A model generated the notes under the pieces. It was not told the DNA's origin. It ran no database searches and saw only the letters and a program-made list of their open reading frames with translations. From contig CBDUUV010000049.1 in the NCBI GenBank assembly GCA_965370495.1, forward strand, positions 1 through 17,878: a DNA stretch of 17,878 bases, given 5' to 3'. How positions within the stretch are numbered: position 1 is the first letter of the stretch; each line of letters opens with the position of its first letter. Shown piece by piece: positions 6,994 through 15,442 of this stretch. Source of the stretch: Krumholzibacterium sp965370495 (GTDB taxonomy: Bacteria > Krumholzibacteriota > Krumholzibacteriia > Krumholzibacteriales > Krumholzibacteriaceae). The position numbers and the translations under genes were made by a program.

Positions 6994-8661
6994 ATGACGT
7001 TTTTCAGGATAAAAAAGACTCTGAGCAGCAAGGTGTTCTTCGGCATGTCGCTGGTCGCGTTGGTGATATTGGCCATCATGTCGTATTCACTGGTCATGGT
7101 ATCCGGTAACGCTGCGCGGGAAGCTCTCGAACAAAGACATGTCGAAGTATCAGGCTGTATCTCCGAAGCGCTGGTTTCCATAAATGGAGATGAAACCACC
7201 GGGGAGCTGGCTGTGAAATTCGAGGGTTTGAGAATCAGGCACACATCGCTCGAGAGTATCGAGATAATGGATTCAGAGAGCGTTGTTATTGTTTCTGTAT
7301 CGGGGTCAGATACGAAACCGGAAAAAGAAAGTGTACAGGAAAGTACGAATGACAACGATAAGGGAATGGGCCACGAGTCATTTACATTGCCCCTGAGAGT
7401 AGATTTGTTGCGTTCACTGAGACTCGGTTTTTCGGTTGTGTCCGGATCGACGCTTTCAGCTTCGGTTGTGTGGAAGATCATCGCATTAACTGGAGCGTCG
7501 CTGTTTGTAATTTTCGTTTTCTTCTATGGTATGATATATTATCTGGTCAAGAAACCCGTACGCCAGCTCCTGGAAGCGAGCAGAGTTCTTGCCACCAATG
7601 CGGGCGACCTCACTGCCAAAATAAATATTGATTCAGACGATGAACTCGGGAGGCTGGGTTCCACGCTGAATGATATGTTTTCCAATATATCCGGAATAAT
7701 AAATGTGATCAGGACTACGTCAGACAAAGTCAATTTTTCTGCACAGAGTCTTTCTGCTTCTACCGAGCAGATGAATTCAATAACAGAGGAGACTTCCCTT
7801 ACAGTACAGAATATTGCCAAATCAACTGATCTCCAGGCACAGAAAGTAGAGGATACGATAACGGAGATAAGGAATATGGAGAGGTCGGTCAAGCAGGTCG
7901 CAAACAGTGCGGAACTGGCTGCTTCGGCAGCTACAAACGCTTCCGAGACAGCTTTAAAAGGCGGCAATTCGGCCAAGGAAGCTGTTGATAAAATCAACGC
8001 TATCGTTGAGACGACAGCCGCGTCCGCGGTGATCATACGTCATCTCGGGGAGCGGTCTAATCAGATAGGCGAGATCATCGATGTAATTACCGATATCGCC
8101 GATCAGACAAACATGCTGGCGTTGAACGCTGCTATCGAAGCGGCAAGGGCAGGAGAAGCAGGGAGAGGTTTCGCTGTTGTCGCAGATGAAGTCAAGAAAC
8201 TCGCCGAGGGAAGTTCCAAGGCGGCCGAAGAAATCGCTGCCCTGATCAGGAAGACGCAGGAAGATACGCAGACAGCTGTCCAGAGCATAGAACTTGGGTC
8301 AAAAGAAGTGATTGAAGGAAAGGAAGTCATAACAAGGACCGGTGAATCGCTTGATGAGATTGTTGAAGTACTGAAGAGTTCGAGCGATATGGCCAGAAGG
8401 ATATCTGCCGCGACCAAGGAACTCAGTCGTGGAATGCAGAATGTAATAAGTTCTGTGGACGAGATTTCAACAAGTGCGGAGAAGAATGCTTCCTCGACAC
8501 AGGAAACTGCCGCTTCGATGGAGCAGATGACTTCAAGCATGGAAGATGTGGCTTCTTCAGCTCAGAAATTAAGCGATATGGCGATTCAGCTAAGAGAGCA
8601 TGTAGGTCGCTTCAAGATCTCCATGATAGACAAAGTGGACGAAGTAGTGACTGCAACATGA
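6994..8661 (+). CDS. Methyl-accepting chemotaxis protein (transmembrane receptor)
   Basis: A 555-aa inner-membrane chemoreceptor. TM1 is about 14-37, followed by an extracytoplasmic sensor region of about 120 residues (38-160). TM2 is about 161-184 and a HAMP domain about 183-235 (KKPVRQLLEASRVL...DDELGRLGSTLNDMF). The rest is a long coiled-coil signalling hairpin, whose conserved tip (NMLALNAAIEAARAGEAGRG, about 373-392) binds CheA and CheW. The start at 6994 is chosen because AAGGAGG lies six bases upstream and the N-terminus then leads directly into TM1; an earlier in-frame start at 6925 lies inside cheR. The C-terminus lacks the NWETF-type pentapeptide that tethers CheR/CheB in enteric receptors. 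The sensor is too short for a double Cache domain; ligand unknown. Confidence 0.95.
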   Translation: MTFFRIKKTLSSKVFFGMSLVALVILAIMSYSLVMVSGNAAREALEQRHVEVSGCISEALVSINGDETTGELAVKFEGLRIRHTSLESIEIMDSESVVIVSVSGSDTKPEKESVQESTNDNDKGMGHESFTLPLRVDLLRSLRLGFSVVSGSTLSASVVWKIIALTGASLFVIFVFFYGMIYYLVKKPVRQLLEASRVLATNAGDLTAKINIDSDDELGRLGSTLNDMFSNISGIINVIRTTSDKVNFSAQSLSASTEQMNSITEETSLTVQNIAKSTDLQAQKVEDTITEIRNMERSVKQVANSAELAASAATNASETALKGGNSAKEAVDKINAIVETTAASAVIIRHLGERSNQIGEIIDVITDIADQTNMLALNAAIEAARAGEAGRGFAVVADEVKKLAEGSSKAAEEIAALIRKTQEDTQTAVQSIELGSKEVIEGKEVITRTGESLDEIVEVLKSSSDMARRISAATKELSRGMQNVISSVDEISTSAEKNASSTQETAASMEQMTSSMEDVASSAQKLSDMAIQLREHVGRFKISMIDKVDEVVTAT

Positions 8662-8686
8662 TCCGATGAAAAGGAGGTGGCGTCGG

Positions 8687-9193
8687 ATGAACAGTGAACG
8701 AACGGAAATGACAGAGAACGAAGAGTTCCAGCTGGTGACCTTCAGGCTTGGTGAAGAGAATTATGGTGTGCCCGTATCGAAAGTGAAGGAAATCATCCGC
8801 CCGATCAAGGCATTCCCCGTTCCGGGGATGGCGGATCCTGTCATCGGAGTCATTAATCTTCGCGGAGAGATCATACCCGTTCTGAAGATACACCTGATTC
8901 TTGGTGTGCCTGAAAAAATTGATGATATGGACAGGAGAAAGAAAAGGGTGATCATTCTCGATTCAAGAGAGGGTGGATTCGGGTTTATAGTTGATGAGGT
9001 GATGGATGTCGTAAAGATTCTCGCGGAAGAGATAAAGAAATCGCCGGAAGTGCGCAGCGATCATTCATATGAAGAGTCGGTGCTTGGAATAGTCCAGAAA
9101 TCGAACGAGATGATCATTTGTATCGACCCGGAAAAACTTGTCGAGCAATGTCTGGATATGAAGGAAGTATTCGCAGAATGTCTGCAAACATAG
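8687..9193 (+). CDS. cheW: Chemotaxis adaptor CheW
   Basis: A single CheW (SH3-like) domain protein that links the receptor tip to CheA domain P5 in the cytoplasmic array. With the start at 8687 it has 168 aa, typical for the family. Key stretches are FQLVTFRLGEENYGVPVSKV (14-33), VIGVINLRGEIIPVL (52-66) with the conserved NLRG, and GFGFIVDEVMDVV (97-109). ATG 8687 is preferred over the earlier in-frame ATG at 8666: a strong AAAAGGAGG sits nine bases upstream of 8687 and would overlap the 8666 coding start. It follows the receptor stop by 25 bases. Confidence 0.95.
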   Translation: MNSERTEMTENEEFQLVTFRLGEENYGVPVSKVKEIIRPIKAFPVPGMADPVIGVINLRGEIIPVLKIHLILGVPEKIDDMDRRKKRVIILDSREGGFGFIVDEVMDVVKILAEEIKKSPEVRSDHSYEESVLGIVQKSNEMIICIDPEKLVEQCLDMKEVFAECLQT

Positions 9194-9217
9194 AAACAGT
9201 ATTTGGAACATTAAATA

Positions 9218-9262
9218 ATGATTTTTGGAAAGGATCCGGAAAACAACCTGTTTTCTGAATAA
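9218..9262 (+). other. Short ORF (14 codons) just upstream of cheD, possible coupling leader
   Basis: An ATG at 9218 opens a frame of 14 codons (MIFGKDPENNLFSE) ending in TAA, seven bases before the cheD ATG at 9270. The cheD ATG has no recognisable ribosome site, so ribosomes stopping here could restart on cheD. This is inference from position only; it may equally be chance. Confidence 0.2.
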
Positions 9263-9269
9263 CACAACT

Positions 9270-9776
9270 ATGATTAGCGGCAGCGAAACAGGACTCGTTA
9301 TAAAGGTTGGGATGGCAGACTTCCGGATCGGTGTAGCACCGTTAAGGATGTATACAATGGCTCTTGGATCATGTGTTGGAATAGTGATCTACGATAGTTT
9401 TGAGCGAATGGGAAGCCTCGCGCATGTGATGCATCCCAACAGAAGCAAAGTGAAAAACAATTCCAACCCGGCCAAATTTGTCGATTCAGCAATTGAGAAT
9501 ATGGTGAGCAGGATGGTGAGATGCGGTTCCAGGAAGGACCGGCTGGTAGCCAAGATCTTCGGGGGAGCCCGGATGTTTAAACACATTACAGATGGTGGTG
9601 GGATCATACAGATTGGCACCGAGAACATCAAGGCATCCAGGGCCGTGCTGAAGTCTTTTGGCATTCCCATAATTGCTGAATGTGTAGGCGGTACGGTGGG
9701 AAGGACTCTTCTGTTCAGGATCTCGGATGGAAGTGTCGTTGTAAGTGATGTCAATGAAAACGAGGAGATCTATTGA
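9270..9776 (+). CDS. cheD: Chemoreceptor glutamine deamidase CheD
   Basis: Cytoplasmic enzyme that deamidates receptor glutamines and, in Bacillus/Thermotoga-type systems, binds CheC and stimulates its phosphatase activity. With the start at 9270 it has 168 aa, the family's usual size. The catalytic triad appears intact: T29 (MYTMALGSC), C35 of the GSCVGI motif and H52 of AHVMHP. GGARMF (98-103) and AECVGG (136-141) are further conserved stretches. The frame is open upstream and could start at TTG 9225, adding 15 residues. ATG 9270 is preferred because family members have few residues before the VGMAD strand. No Shine-Dalgarno is visible at either start. The stop overlaps the cheB start (TGATG). 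Confidence 0.93.
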   Translation: MISGSETGLVIKVGMADFRIGVAPLRMYTMALGSCVGIVIYDSFERMGSLAHVMHPNRSKVKNNSNPAKFVDSAIENMVSRMVRCGSRKDRLVAKIFGGARMFKHITDGGGIIQIGTENIKASRAVLKSFGIPIIAECVGGTVGRTLLFRISDGSVVVSDVNENEEIY

Positions 9777-10870
9777 TGAGGCAGGATCGTGAAACAAGTG
9801 GTGGCAGGAGGATTCGGGTCCTCGTCGGCGAAGATTCCCCGTTTATGCGGGCTCTCATCACGGAATCGCTTGAATCCGACCCGATTATCGACGTAGTAGG
9901 AACTGCGGCAAACGGCAGGGAAGTCCTGAAGAAAGTTGTTGAGCTTAAACCTGACTGTATCACGCTTGATCTGGAAATGCCCAGGATGGATGGGCTTGAT
10001 ACTCTCAGGTTCATTATGAGCGAGTGGCCCACTCCTGTTGTAATACTTAGCGGGCATACAGCCAATGGAGCGAGAATGGCTTTGACGTGCCTTGAATACG
10101 GAGCTGTTGATTTTGTTGCCAAGACTCTGAGAGGTAGCAGGTTTTCAGCCAGAGATCTTATCGCCAAGGTCAAGGTGGCTGCTTCGATAGATGTGGAGAA
10201 AGTGCGATTTGCTCCGATTGAATGTAATCTCAGGGTAGAAAGCGCCATTGAAAAAAAGACCGCAAAGAACAGTATTATCCTGATCGGAGCGAGTACGGGA
10301 GGGCCACAGGCGGTTATGGATATTATACCGCGTCTTCCTGCGGAGCTCAACGCGAGTGTGATCCTGATACAACATATGCCGCCTGCATTTACCAGGTATC
10401 TGGCTGAACGTCTTGACGCGCGTTCAGAGATGATTGTACGGGAAGCCGAAGAAGGCGATTTGATACTGCCCGGAAGAGTTCTGGTCGCGCCAGGAGGGAT
10501 GCACCTTTTTCTGGATGAAGATCGTGGAAGGCCGTCGGTGATGCTGTTTCCCAGGAACGATCTCCAGAGGTCCGCATGCCCCTCTATTGATTTTGCGATG
10601 ACTTCGTTCGCGCCTGTTTTCAGGAAAAGGACGATCGGGGTCATATTGACGGGGATGGGCAGAGATGGGACGGCAGGTAGTGAATCTATCCGCAAATACG
10701 GTGGAAGTATCATCTGCCAGGATAGCGATACGAGCCTCATATTCGGAATGCCGGGATCTGTTGTGGCAAAAGGACTTGCAAGCAAGACTATTCCATTGGC
10801 GGATATGGCCGGGGAAATAATGAATTGTATAGATCAAAACAGCGTGCTGGAAGTCAATCATGAAGGTTAG
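9776..10870 (+). CDS. cheB: Chemotaxis response regulator methylesterase CheB
   Basis: Removes methyl groups from receptor glutamates and can deamidate; activated by phosphotransfer from CheA. It has 364 aa. The receiver domain (about 12-135) has acidic pair E19/D20, phospho-acceptor D65 (TLDLEMPRMDG) and K116. The usual KP after strand 5 is KT here (VAKT). The linker is about 136-163. The methylesterase domain (about 165-350) has triad residues S173 (IGASTGGP), H200 (LIQHMPP) and D297 (GMGRDGTAG). The ATG at 9776 shares one A with the cheD stop, and GAGGAG lies upstream. The gene overlaps cheA by 11 bases. Together these indicate tight translational coupling. Confidence 0.96.
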   Translation: MRQDRETSGGRRIRVLVGEDSPFMRALITESLESDPIIDVVGTAANGREVLKKVVELKPDCITLDLEMPRMDGLDTLRFIMSEWPTPVVILSGHTANGARMALTCLEYGAVDFVAKTLRGSRFSARDLIAKVKVAASIDVEKVRFAPIECNLRVESAIEKKTAKNSIILIGASTGGPQAVMDIIPRLPAELNASVILIQHMPPAFTRYLAERLDARSEMIVREAEEGDLILPGRVLVAPGGMHLFLDEDRGRPSVMLFPRNDLQRSACPSIDFAMTSFAPVFRKRTIGVILTGMGRDGTAGSESIRKYGGSIICQDSDTSLIFGMPGSVVAKGLASKTIPLADMAGEIMNCIDQNSVLEVNHEG

Positions 10871-12602
10871 TGATTACAAGGCTTTGTTTATAAGTGAAGC
10901 GAGAGAGATACTCCAGGCGCTCGAGGAAGGTGTGTTGAACCTCGAGAATGGGGATGACAGGGTTTCCTGTATAGAAGAGCTGTTCAGAAACGCTCACAAC
11001 ATGAAGGGAATGTCGGGAGCCATGGGATACGATCATGTTGTGGAGGCGAGTCATGCCCTCGAGAATATTCTCGATTGCTGGAAAAAGGGTGGCATATCGA
11101 TCGAAGCATCGGAGATAGATGTGTTGCTTCGTGCCATCGATCTGCTCGGCACCCTGGTTCGTTGGGCCATAAAGGAGGAAGAGGGACCTGAAGGGGAAGA
11201 ACTTATCGGAGAAATTCTCGTATTATTGTCCCCGATAAATAAGCGTCTGCTATCTTATGAATCATGTGAAATAAAAAATACAAACGATGAAGGGGCCGTT
11301 CGGGACTCTGGAGATACGGGCGGCATTACGCACGTGCCGGTAGATAACCAGATCATGAAGGATTCCGGGGACCAGACGAATTCCGGTAAGCGGGGAACTT
11401 GTCACAGTGAGATCACTTCCACCAGAGTCGACCTTGAGAAGCTTGACAACCTGATGGACCTGGTTGGAGAATTGATCGTCAGCCGTATCCGCCTCGGCAA
11501 TATAGCTCATGAGCTGGGGTCCAGGCACCTGATTCTGGAGCTTGAATCTTCGGGAAAACTCATATCCGAGATACAGAAAAATGTGATGGAAGCAAGGTTG
11601 ATTCCTGTCGGACAGGTGTTCCATCGGTTTAAAAGGCTTGTCAGGGACATCTCAAAGGAGCTGGGCAAGAAAGTCGAGTTCGAAACGATCGGGTCGGAGA
11701 TAGGATTGGACAGGACTGTAATCGAAAGAATGGCTGAGCCGCTGGTCCATCTTATCAGGAACGCTGTTGATCACGGTATCGAATCGCCGGAGGAAAGGAA
11801 GGCTTCCGGAAAAGCGGAAACAGGGAAAATGACTCTCAGCGCGGAGCGCAAGAGAAATCATGTCATTATCGAGGTGAAGGATGACGGCAGGGGAATAGAT
11901 GTAGCGAAGGTCAAGAGAAAAATAGAGCAGGAAAAACCCGGTGAGAGCCTGGACGGGGATCTGAGCGAAGATGAACTTTGCAGTGCCCTGACAATGCCGG
12001 GATTCAGCACGAGGGAAAGTGTAGGCAGGTATTCGGGCAGGGGAGTGGGAATGAATGTTGTCAAGGAGACAGTCAACTCCCTTGGAGGGTCGCTTAAAGT
12101 TCTGAGCAAACCAGGTGAAGGCACGGTCGTGTCGATGCGTCTTCCGATTAATCTCACGATCATCAGGGCTCTGCTTTTCCATGTTGGAAACGAAGTACAT
12201 GCCTTGCCTGTAGAGTATGTGAGAGAAACAACACGAATCGAGTATGGTTCGCTCAAAACCGTTCGCGGAAGAGAAGTATACCAGATAGGTGATGAAACAA
12301 TCCCCGTAATAAGACCGGACGAGATCTTTAATATGCAGCTTGGTGACGATAGGCTGCGTTTTATCAAGATGATAGTCGTGGATACGGGGATGGAAGTCGC
12401 CGGGCTTGTTGTAGATGATATCGTCGGTCAGCAGGATGTAGTTATCAAGGGATTACCGGGTATGATCAGGGGGACAAATGGAATATCGGGAGCGACGATC
12501 CTGGGGAGTGGAATGATCGCATTTATCTGGGATCCAGGAATACTTTTTCAAGGAAGGTGTACGTATGAGTCCAATAAAGAGACCGTCGTACTTGAAGATT
12601 GA
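10860..12602 (+). CDS. cheA: Chemotaxis histidine kinase CheA, apparently without P2
   Basis: Central kinase that phosphorylates CheY and CheB under receptor control; 580 aa, cytoplasmic. The P1/HPt domain (1-about 130) has phospho-acceptor H46 in NAHNMKGMSG. A polar, low-complexity linker follows (about 131-186). P3 dimerisation helices lie at about 187-255, then the P4 ATPase (about 256-428) with an N-box HLIRNAVDHGIE (297-308), G1 DDGRGID (341-347) and G2 SGRGVGMNVV (392-401). The P5 CheW-like domain is about 429-566. The stretch between P1 and P3 is too short and polar for a normal P2 (CheY/CheB-docking) domain, which explains the shorter length than E. coli CheA (654 aa). It starts within cheB and overlaps cheC by 38 bases. 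Confidence 0.96.
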   Translation: MKVSDYKALFISEAREILQALEEGVLNLENGDDRVSCIEELFRNAHNMKGMSGAMGYDHVVEASHALENILDCWKKGGISIEASEIDVLLRAIDLLGTLVRWAIKEEEGPEGEELIGEILVLLSPINKRLLSYESCEIKNTNDEGAVRDSGDTGGITHVPVDNQIMKDSGDQTNSGKRGTCHSEITSTRVDLEKLDNLMDLVGELIVSRIRLGNIAHELGSRHLILELESSGKLISEIQKNVMEARLIPVGQVFHRFKRLVRDISKELGKKVEFETIGSEIGLDRTVIERMAEPLVHLIRNAVDHGIESPEERKASGKAETGKMTLSAERKRNHVIIEVKDDGRGIDVAKVKRKIEQEKPGESLDGDLSEDELCSALTMPGFSTRESVGRYSGRGVGMNVVKETVNSLGGSLKVLSKPGEGTVVSMRLPINLTIIRALLFHVGNEVHALPVEYVRETTRIEYGSLKTVRGREVYQIGDETIPVIRPDEIFNMQLGDDRLRFIKMIVVDTGMEVAGLVVDDIVGQQDVVIKGLPGMIRGTNGISGATILGSGMIAFIWDPGILFQGRCTYESNKETVVLED

Positions 12603-13182
12603 TGCCTTAAAGGAGTTGGGGAATATCGGTTCGGCTCATGCTATTACGGGTCTTTCCGAGTTGCTCAAAAAAAGGATCGATGTTTCGATAACGAATGTGG
12701 ACATCATCCCGTTACAGATAATATATACGCTGTTCAACGGGCCTGAGTCCATGGTGTCTGTAGTCTATCTGGAAGGATACAGTGATGATTTCAGGGGTAT
12801 GATGTTCCTGATATTTCCCCATCCTGAAGCCAACAAGATGGTAGAGATGGCCAGGGGCGTTTCCGTCGGAGACGGTGTGCTTTCTGACGAGATGTCACTG
12901 TCTACATTGAAGGAAATAGGGAATATAATGTGCGGTTGTTACCTTAATACCCTTGCGACATTTATAGGACGCAGGATAATGCATTCCGTTCCCCAGCTTT
13001 CGAATGACATGCTGGGAGCGGTAATGGATTCGATTCTCATAGACCTGAGCCTCGAATCGGATTATGCGATAGTTCTGGAGACCGCGTTTTCGTTGTCTCA
13101 GAACCAGTGCAAGGGATTCCTTTTCTTCATTCCCACTTCGGATTCGGTAGATATGATTTTTGATGCGATAGGTGTTGAGTAG
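12565..13182 (+). CDS. cheC: CheY-P phosphatase CheC
   Basis: CheC/CheX/FliY-family phosphatase that dephosphorylates CheY-P; 205 aa, cytoplasmic. Both pseudo-symmetric active-site motifs are present: D13-x3-E17-x2-N20 (KELGNIGSAHA), with a following P49, and S113-x3-E117-x2-N120 (KEIGNIMCGC), with P143. Two intact sites favour CheC over the one-site CheC class III or CheX. In known systems CheC and CheD form a complex, which fits cheD two genes upstream. The ATG at 12565 has GGAAGG upstream inside cheA, and the 38-base overlap implies coupled translation. Confidence 0.93.
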   Translation: MSPIKRPSYLKIDALKELGNIGSAHAITGLSELLKKRIDVSITNVDIIPLQIIYTLFNGPESMVSVVYLEGYSDDFRGMMFLIFPHPEANKMVEMARGVSVGDGVLSDEMSLSTLKEIGNIMCGCYLNTLATFIGRRIMHSVPQLSNDMLGAVMDSILIDLSLESDYAIVLETAFSLSQNQCKGFLFFIPTSDSVDMIFDAIGVE

Positions 13183-13202
13183 ATACGAAAGGAGAACAGC
13201 AG

Positions 13203-13580
13203 ATGAAACAGGGAGTACTAGTAGTAGATGATGCGATATTTATGAGAAAGATGATAGTGGATATCCTCGAGGGGCATGGAATGGAAGTAGTGGGTGAAGC
13301 GGATACTGGCGCGGGTGCGGTAGAGAAATATGCCGAACTCAAACCTGATCTCGTCATGATGGATATCATTATGCCCGAGATGAACGGAATCGATGCCGTA
13401 AAGAGTATTATTGCCTCGGACCCACAGGCAAAGATAGTCATGTGCAGCGCACTCGGGCAGCAGGCCCTTGTCCAGGATGCCCTTGGCGCAGGAGCGAAGG
13501 ATTTCCTTATAAAGCCGTTTAATCCTTCAAGGGTCATAGAGGTAATAACGAGGATCCTGAACCAGGTCTCGAAAGTGTGA
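13203..13580 (+). CDS. cheY: Single-domain response regulator CheY
   Basis: A 125-aa free receiver domain, the diffusible output of the chemosensory kinase. It has the acidic pair D9/D10, phospho-acceptor D54 (MMDIIMPEMNG), switch residue S82 (VMCSALGQQ) and conserved K104 with P105 (LIKPF). This DAIFMRKM/CSALGQQ pattern is typical of CheY in systems with CheC and CheD. The start is supported by AAAGGAG eight bases upstream. It sits between cheC (20-base gap) and the TPR gene (22-base gap). What it binds is unknown, because no flagellar switch or pilus motor gene is in the window. Confidence 0.94.
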   Translation: MKQGVLVVDDAIFMRKMIVDILEGHGMEVVGEADTGAGAVEKYAELKPDLVMMDIIMPEMNGIDAVKSIIASDPQAKIVMCSALGQQALVQDALGAGAKDFLIKPFNPSRVIEVITRILNQVSKV

Positions 13581-13602
13581 CCTGTCAGGGAAAGGACCGA
13601 TT

Positions 13603-15420
13603 ATGCCTGAACTCGACGAGAAGGAACGGAATACCCTGGTCGGTTTTGCATCCAGGGTAGATCGTAATGACCCCGGTGCTCTGAACAATCTCGGTGTTTT
13701 GTATTTCAGGAAGGGTTTGTACGATGAAGCCATAGTCCAGTTCAAGGAGGCTTTGAAGGTAGATTCGAGATTCGATCTTGCCAGGGAGAATCTGTACTAT
13801 CTTTTCTCCGAGACAAAGATGGAAGACCCCGATGTCAGCAGATGGAAGGAAGAAGTAGAAAAAGATCCTGACAACGCTGAAGCTCTTCTTCGGCTTGGTA
13901 TAAGCTATCAAAATATGGGCAGGCTCAAGGATGCCTCTGACATTCTTGGAACCGTAGTGGGGAAAACCCCTGATCATTACATGGCGCGGATTCATCTGGG
14001 AAGTGTGCTTAAGTCAAGGGGGCTGCACCAGCAGGCAATGGAACACTACCTTTGCGCGGGTGACAAGGTTGGTAATTCCGCTGTATTTCACACCGACCTT
14101 GGAGAGATTTACTACAATCTCGGACGGACGGATGAGGCCATCACGGAGCTGATGGCTGCTATCAAGCTTGATGCAGAGTACTGGCGTTCTCACTTCCTTC
14201 TGTCCTTCGCGTATGGAGATACAGGGAATCTGCAGGAAGCGCTGGAGGAGAGTAGAACAGCATCAAAGCTTAACCCTTCCTTCAAGAATACGGAGGCGAA
14301 TCTTGCCTTGTCCGAATTTGACGGCGATGTAGGTGATGTGGCGATGGGTGGTATGGGGAAGGATATTCCCAGCCTGGAGAGTACTTCTTTTACACTGGGA
14401 TCTGCCTACAGGGAACGCGGGTATTACAAGGAAGCGCTGAAAGAATTGAACAAAGCGCTCCAGGACATGCCTGAGAAGGACAAGGTGTATATTGAGATAG
14501 GAAAAGTTAATCTTTCGGAAGGAGATGCAGACAAATCATTGAGATCGTTTCTGAAGGCGCTCGAAGAAAACCCGGAGAATCCGGAAGCTTTCAGGCTCTG
14601 TGGGTGCATCTATCACCTGAATCGGGAGTTCAGAAAAGCGGCGATTTGTTACCTGCAGTCGTTCCGGCTGGATTCGGCGAATGCCGGCACGATGAATAAC
14701 CTGGGAGTGCTTCTCTACCAGTCAGAACTTTTCGAAGAGGCCGAGAGAATGTTTAAAAAGGGGTTGAATCTCAACCTGTATAATCTGGAATTGAACTATA
14801 ATTTTCTGACCTGTAACCTTCTCAAAGAAGATTATATGATGGCGGAAAATCTTATTCAGAGGCTCGAGGCGTTCGTTGGGAAAAGTGCGACACTGTATGA
14901 AAAACGCGCGATTCTGCATTACAAGCTCAACAGGATGACCCTTGCTCTTTTCGATATAGAAAGCGCGTTGACTTCGGACTCCAGCCACAGTGACGCTTTG
15001 TACCTGAAGGGGTTGATTTTCCTCAGGGAAGAAAGCTTCAGCGAAGCGATACAGGCCATACTTGAAGCAGCGAAAATAAATCCCGAATATACGGGGTATC
15101 ATCTGTATATTTCGTTCGATGACCATGTCAAAACGGATTCTGTTCGTGTGGATACCAAGATCAGTATTGAAGCCGACGATGACTTGATAGAGATATTGCA
15201 GGCAGGCGTAAGCCGCCGGTTTGACAAGATAAAGGACTTTCTTCTGAGTGTGGTCGAAGATGGTATGAGGGAAATAGGAAACGAAGGGGCCGGATCTGAA
15301 AAACAGGATGAACCCGCAATCGAGGCTGTTAATCGGCTAGGTGAAGAGGATCACGCTCTGCCTGTTACCGCGAGCGGCACGGAAACCGATTCCCTGGCAG
15401 ATTTAAATTTCGAAATCTGA
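13603..15420 (+). CDS. Large TPR-repeat protein of the chemosensory operon
   Basis: A 605-aa protein made mostly of tetratricopeptide repeats, a protein-binding scaffold. No signal peptide or membrane span is visible, so it is probably cytoplasmic. About eleven repeats can be traced: one near 24-57, a block at about 92-226, and a second block at about 261-496. A glycine-rich break at 237-255 (DFDGDVGDVAMGGMG-like, acidic) separates the blocks. Clear units include ALNNLGVLYFRKGLYDEAIV (26-45) and FHTDLGEIYYNLGRTDEAIT (162-181). The C-terminal 100 residues (about 505-605) have no repeats and end in an acidic tail. AAAGGA precedes the ATG. The function cannot be named; the position suggests a partner or output scaffold for CheY or the next protein. 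Confidence 0.88.
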   Translation: MPELDEKERNTLVGFASRVDRNDPGALNNLGVLYFRKGLYDEAIVQFKEALKVDSRFDLARENLYYLFSETKMEDPDVSRWKEEVEKDPDNAEALLRLGISYQNMGRLKDASDILGTVVGKTPDHYMARIHLGSVLKSRGLHQQAMEHYLCAGDKVGNSAVFHTDLGEIYYNLGRTDEAITELMAAIKLDAEYWRSHFLLSFAYGDTGNLQEALEESRTASKLNPSFKNTEANLALSEFDGDVGDVAMGGMGKDIPSLESTSFTLGSAYRERGYYKEALKELNKALQDMPEKDKVYIEIGKVNLSEGDADKSLRSFLKALEENPENPEAFRLCGCIYHLNREFRKAAICYLQSFRLDSANAGTMNNLGVLLYQSELFEEAERMFKKGLNLNLYNLELNYNFLTCNLLKEDYMMAENLIQRLEAFVGKSATLYEKRAILHYKLNRMTLALFDIESALTSDSSHSDALYLKGLIFLREESFSEAIQAILEAAKINPEYTGYHLYISFDDHVKTDSVRVDTKISIEADDDLIEILQAGVSRRFDKIKDFLLSVVEDGMREIGNEGAGSEKQDEPAIEAVNRLGEEDHALPVTASGTETDSLADLNFEI

Positions 15421-15442
15421 TACTGGAAAGGAATACGTTCTA

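Noticed and set aside
9773..9775. TTG at 9773 as the cheB start
   Set aside because: The adjacent ATG at 9776, overlapping the cheD stop as TGATG, is the conventional coupled start.
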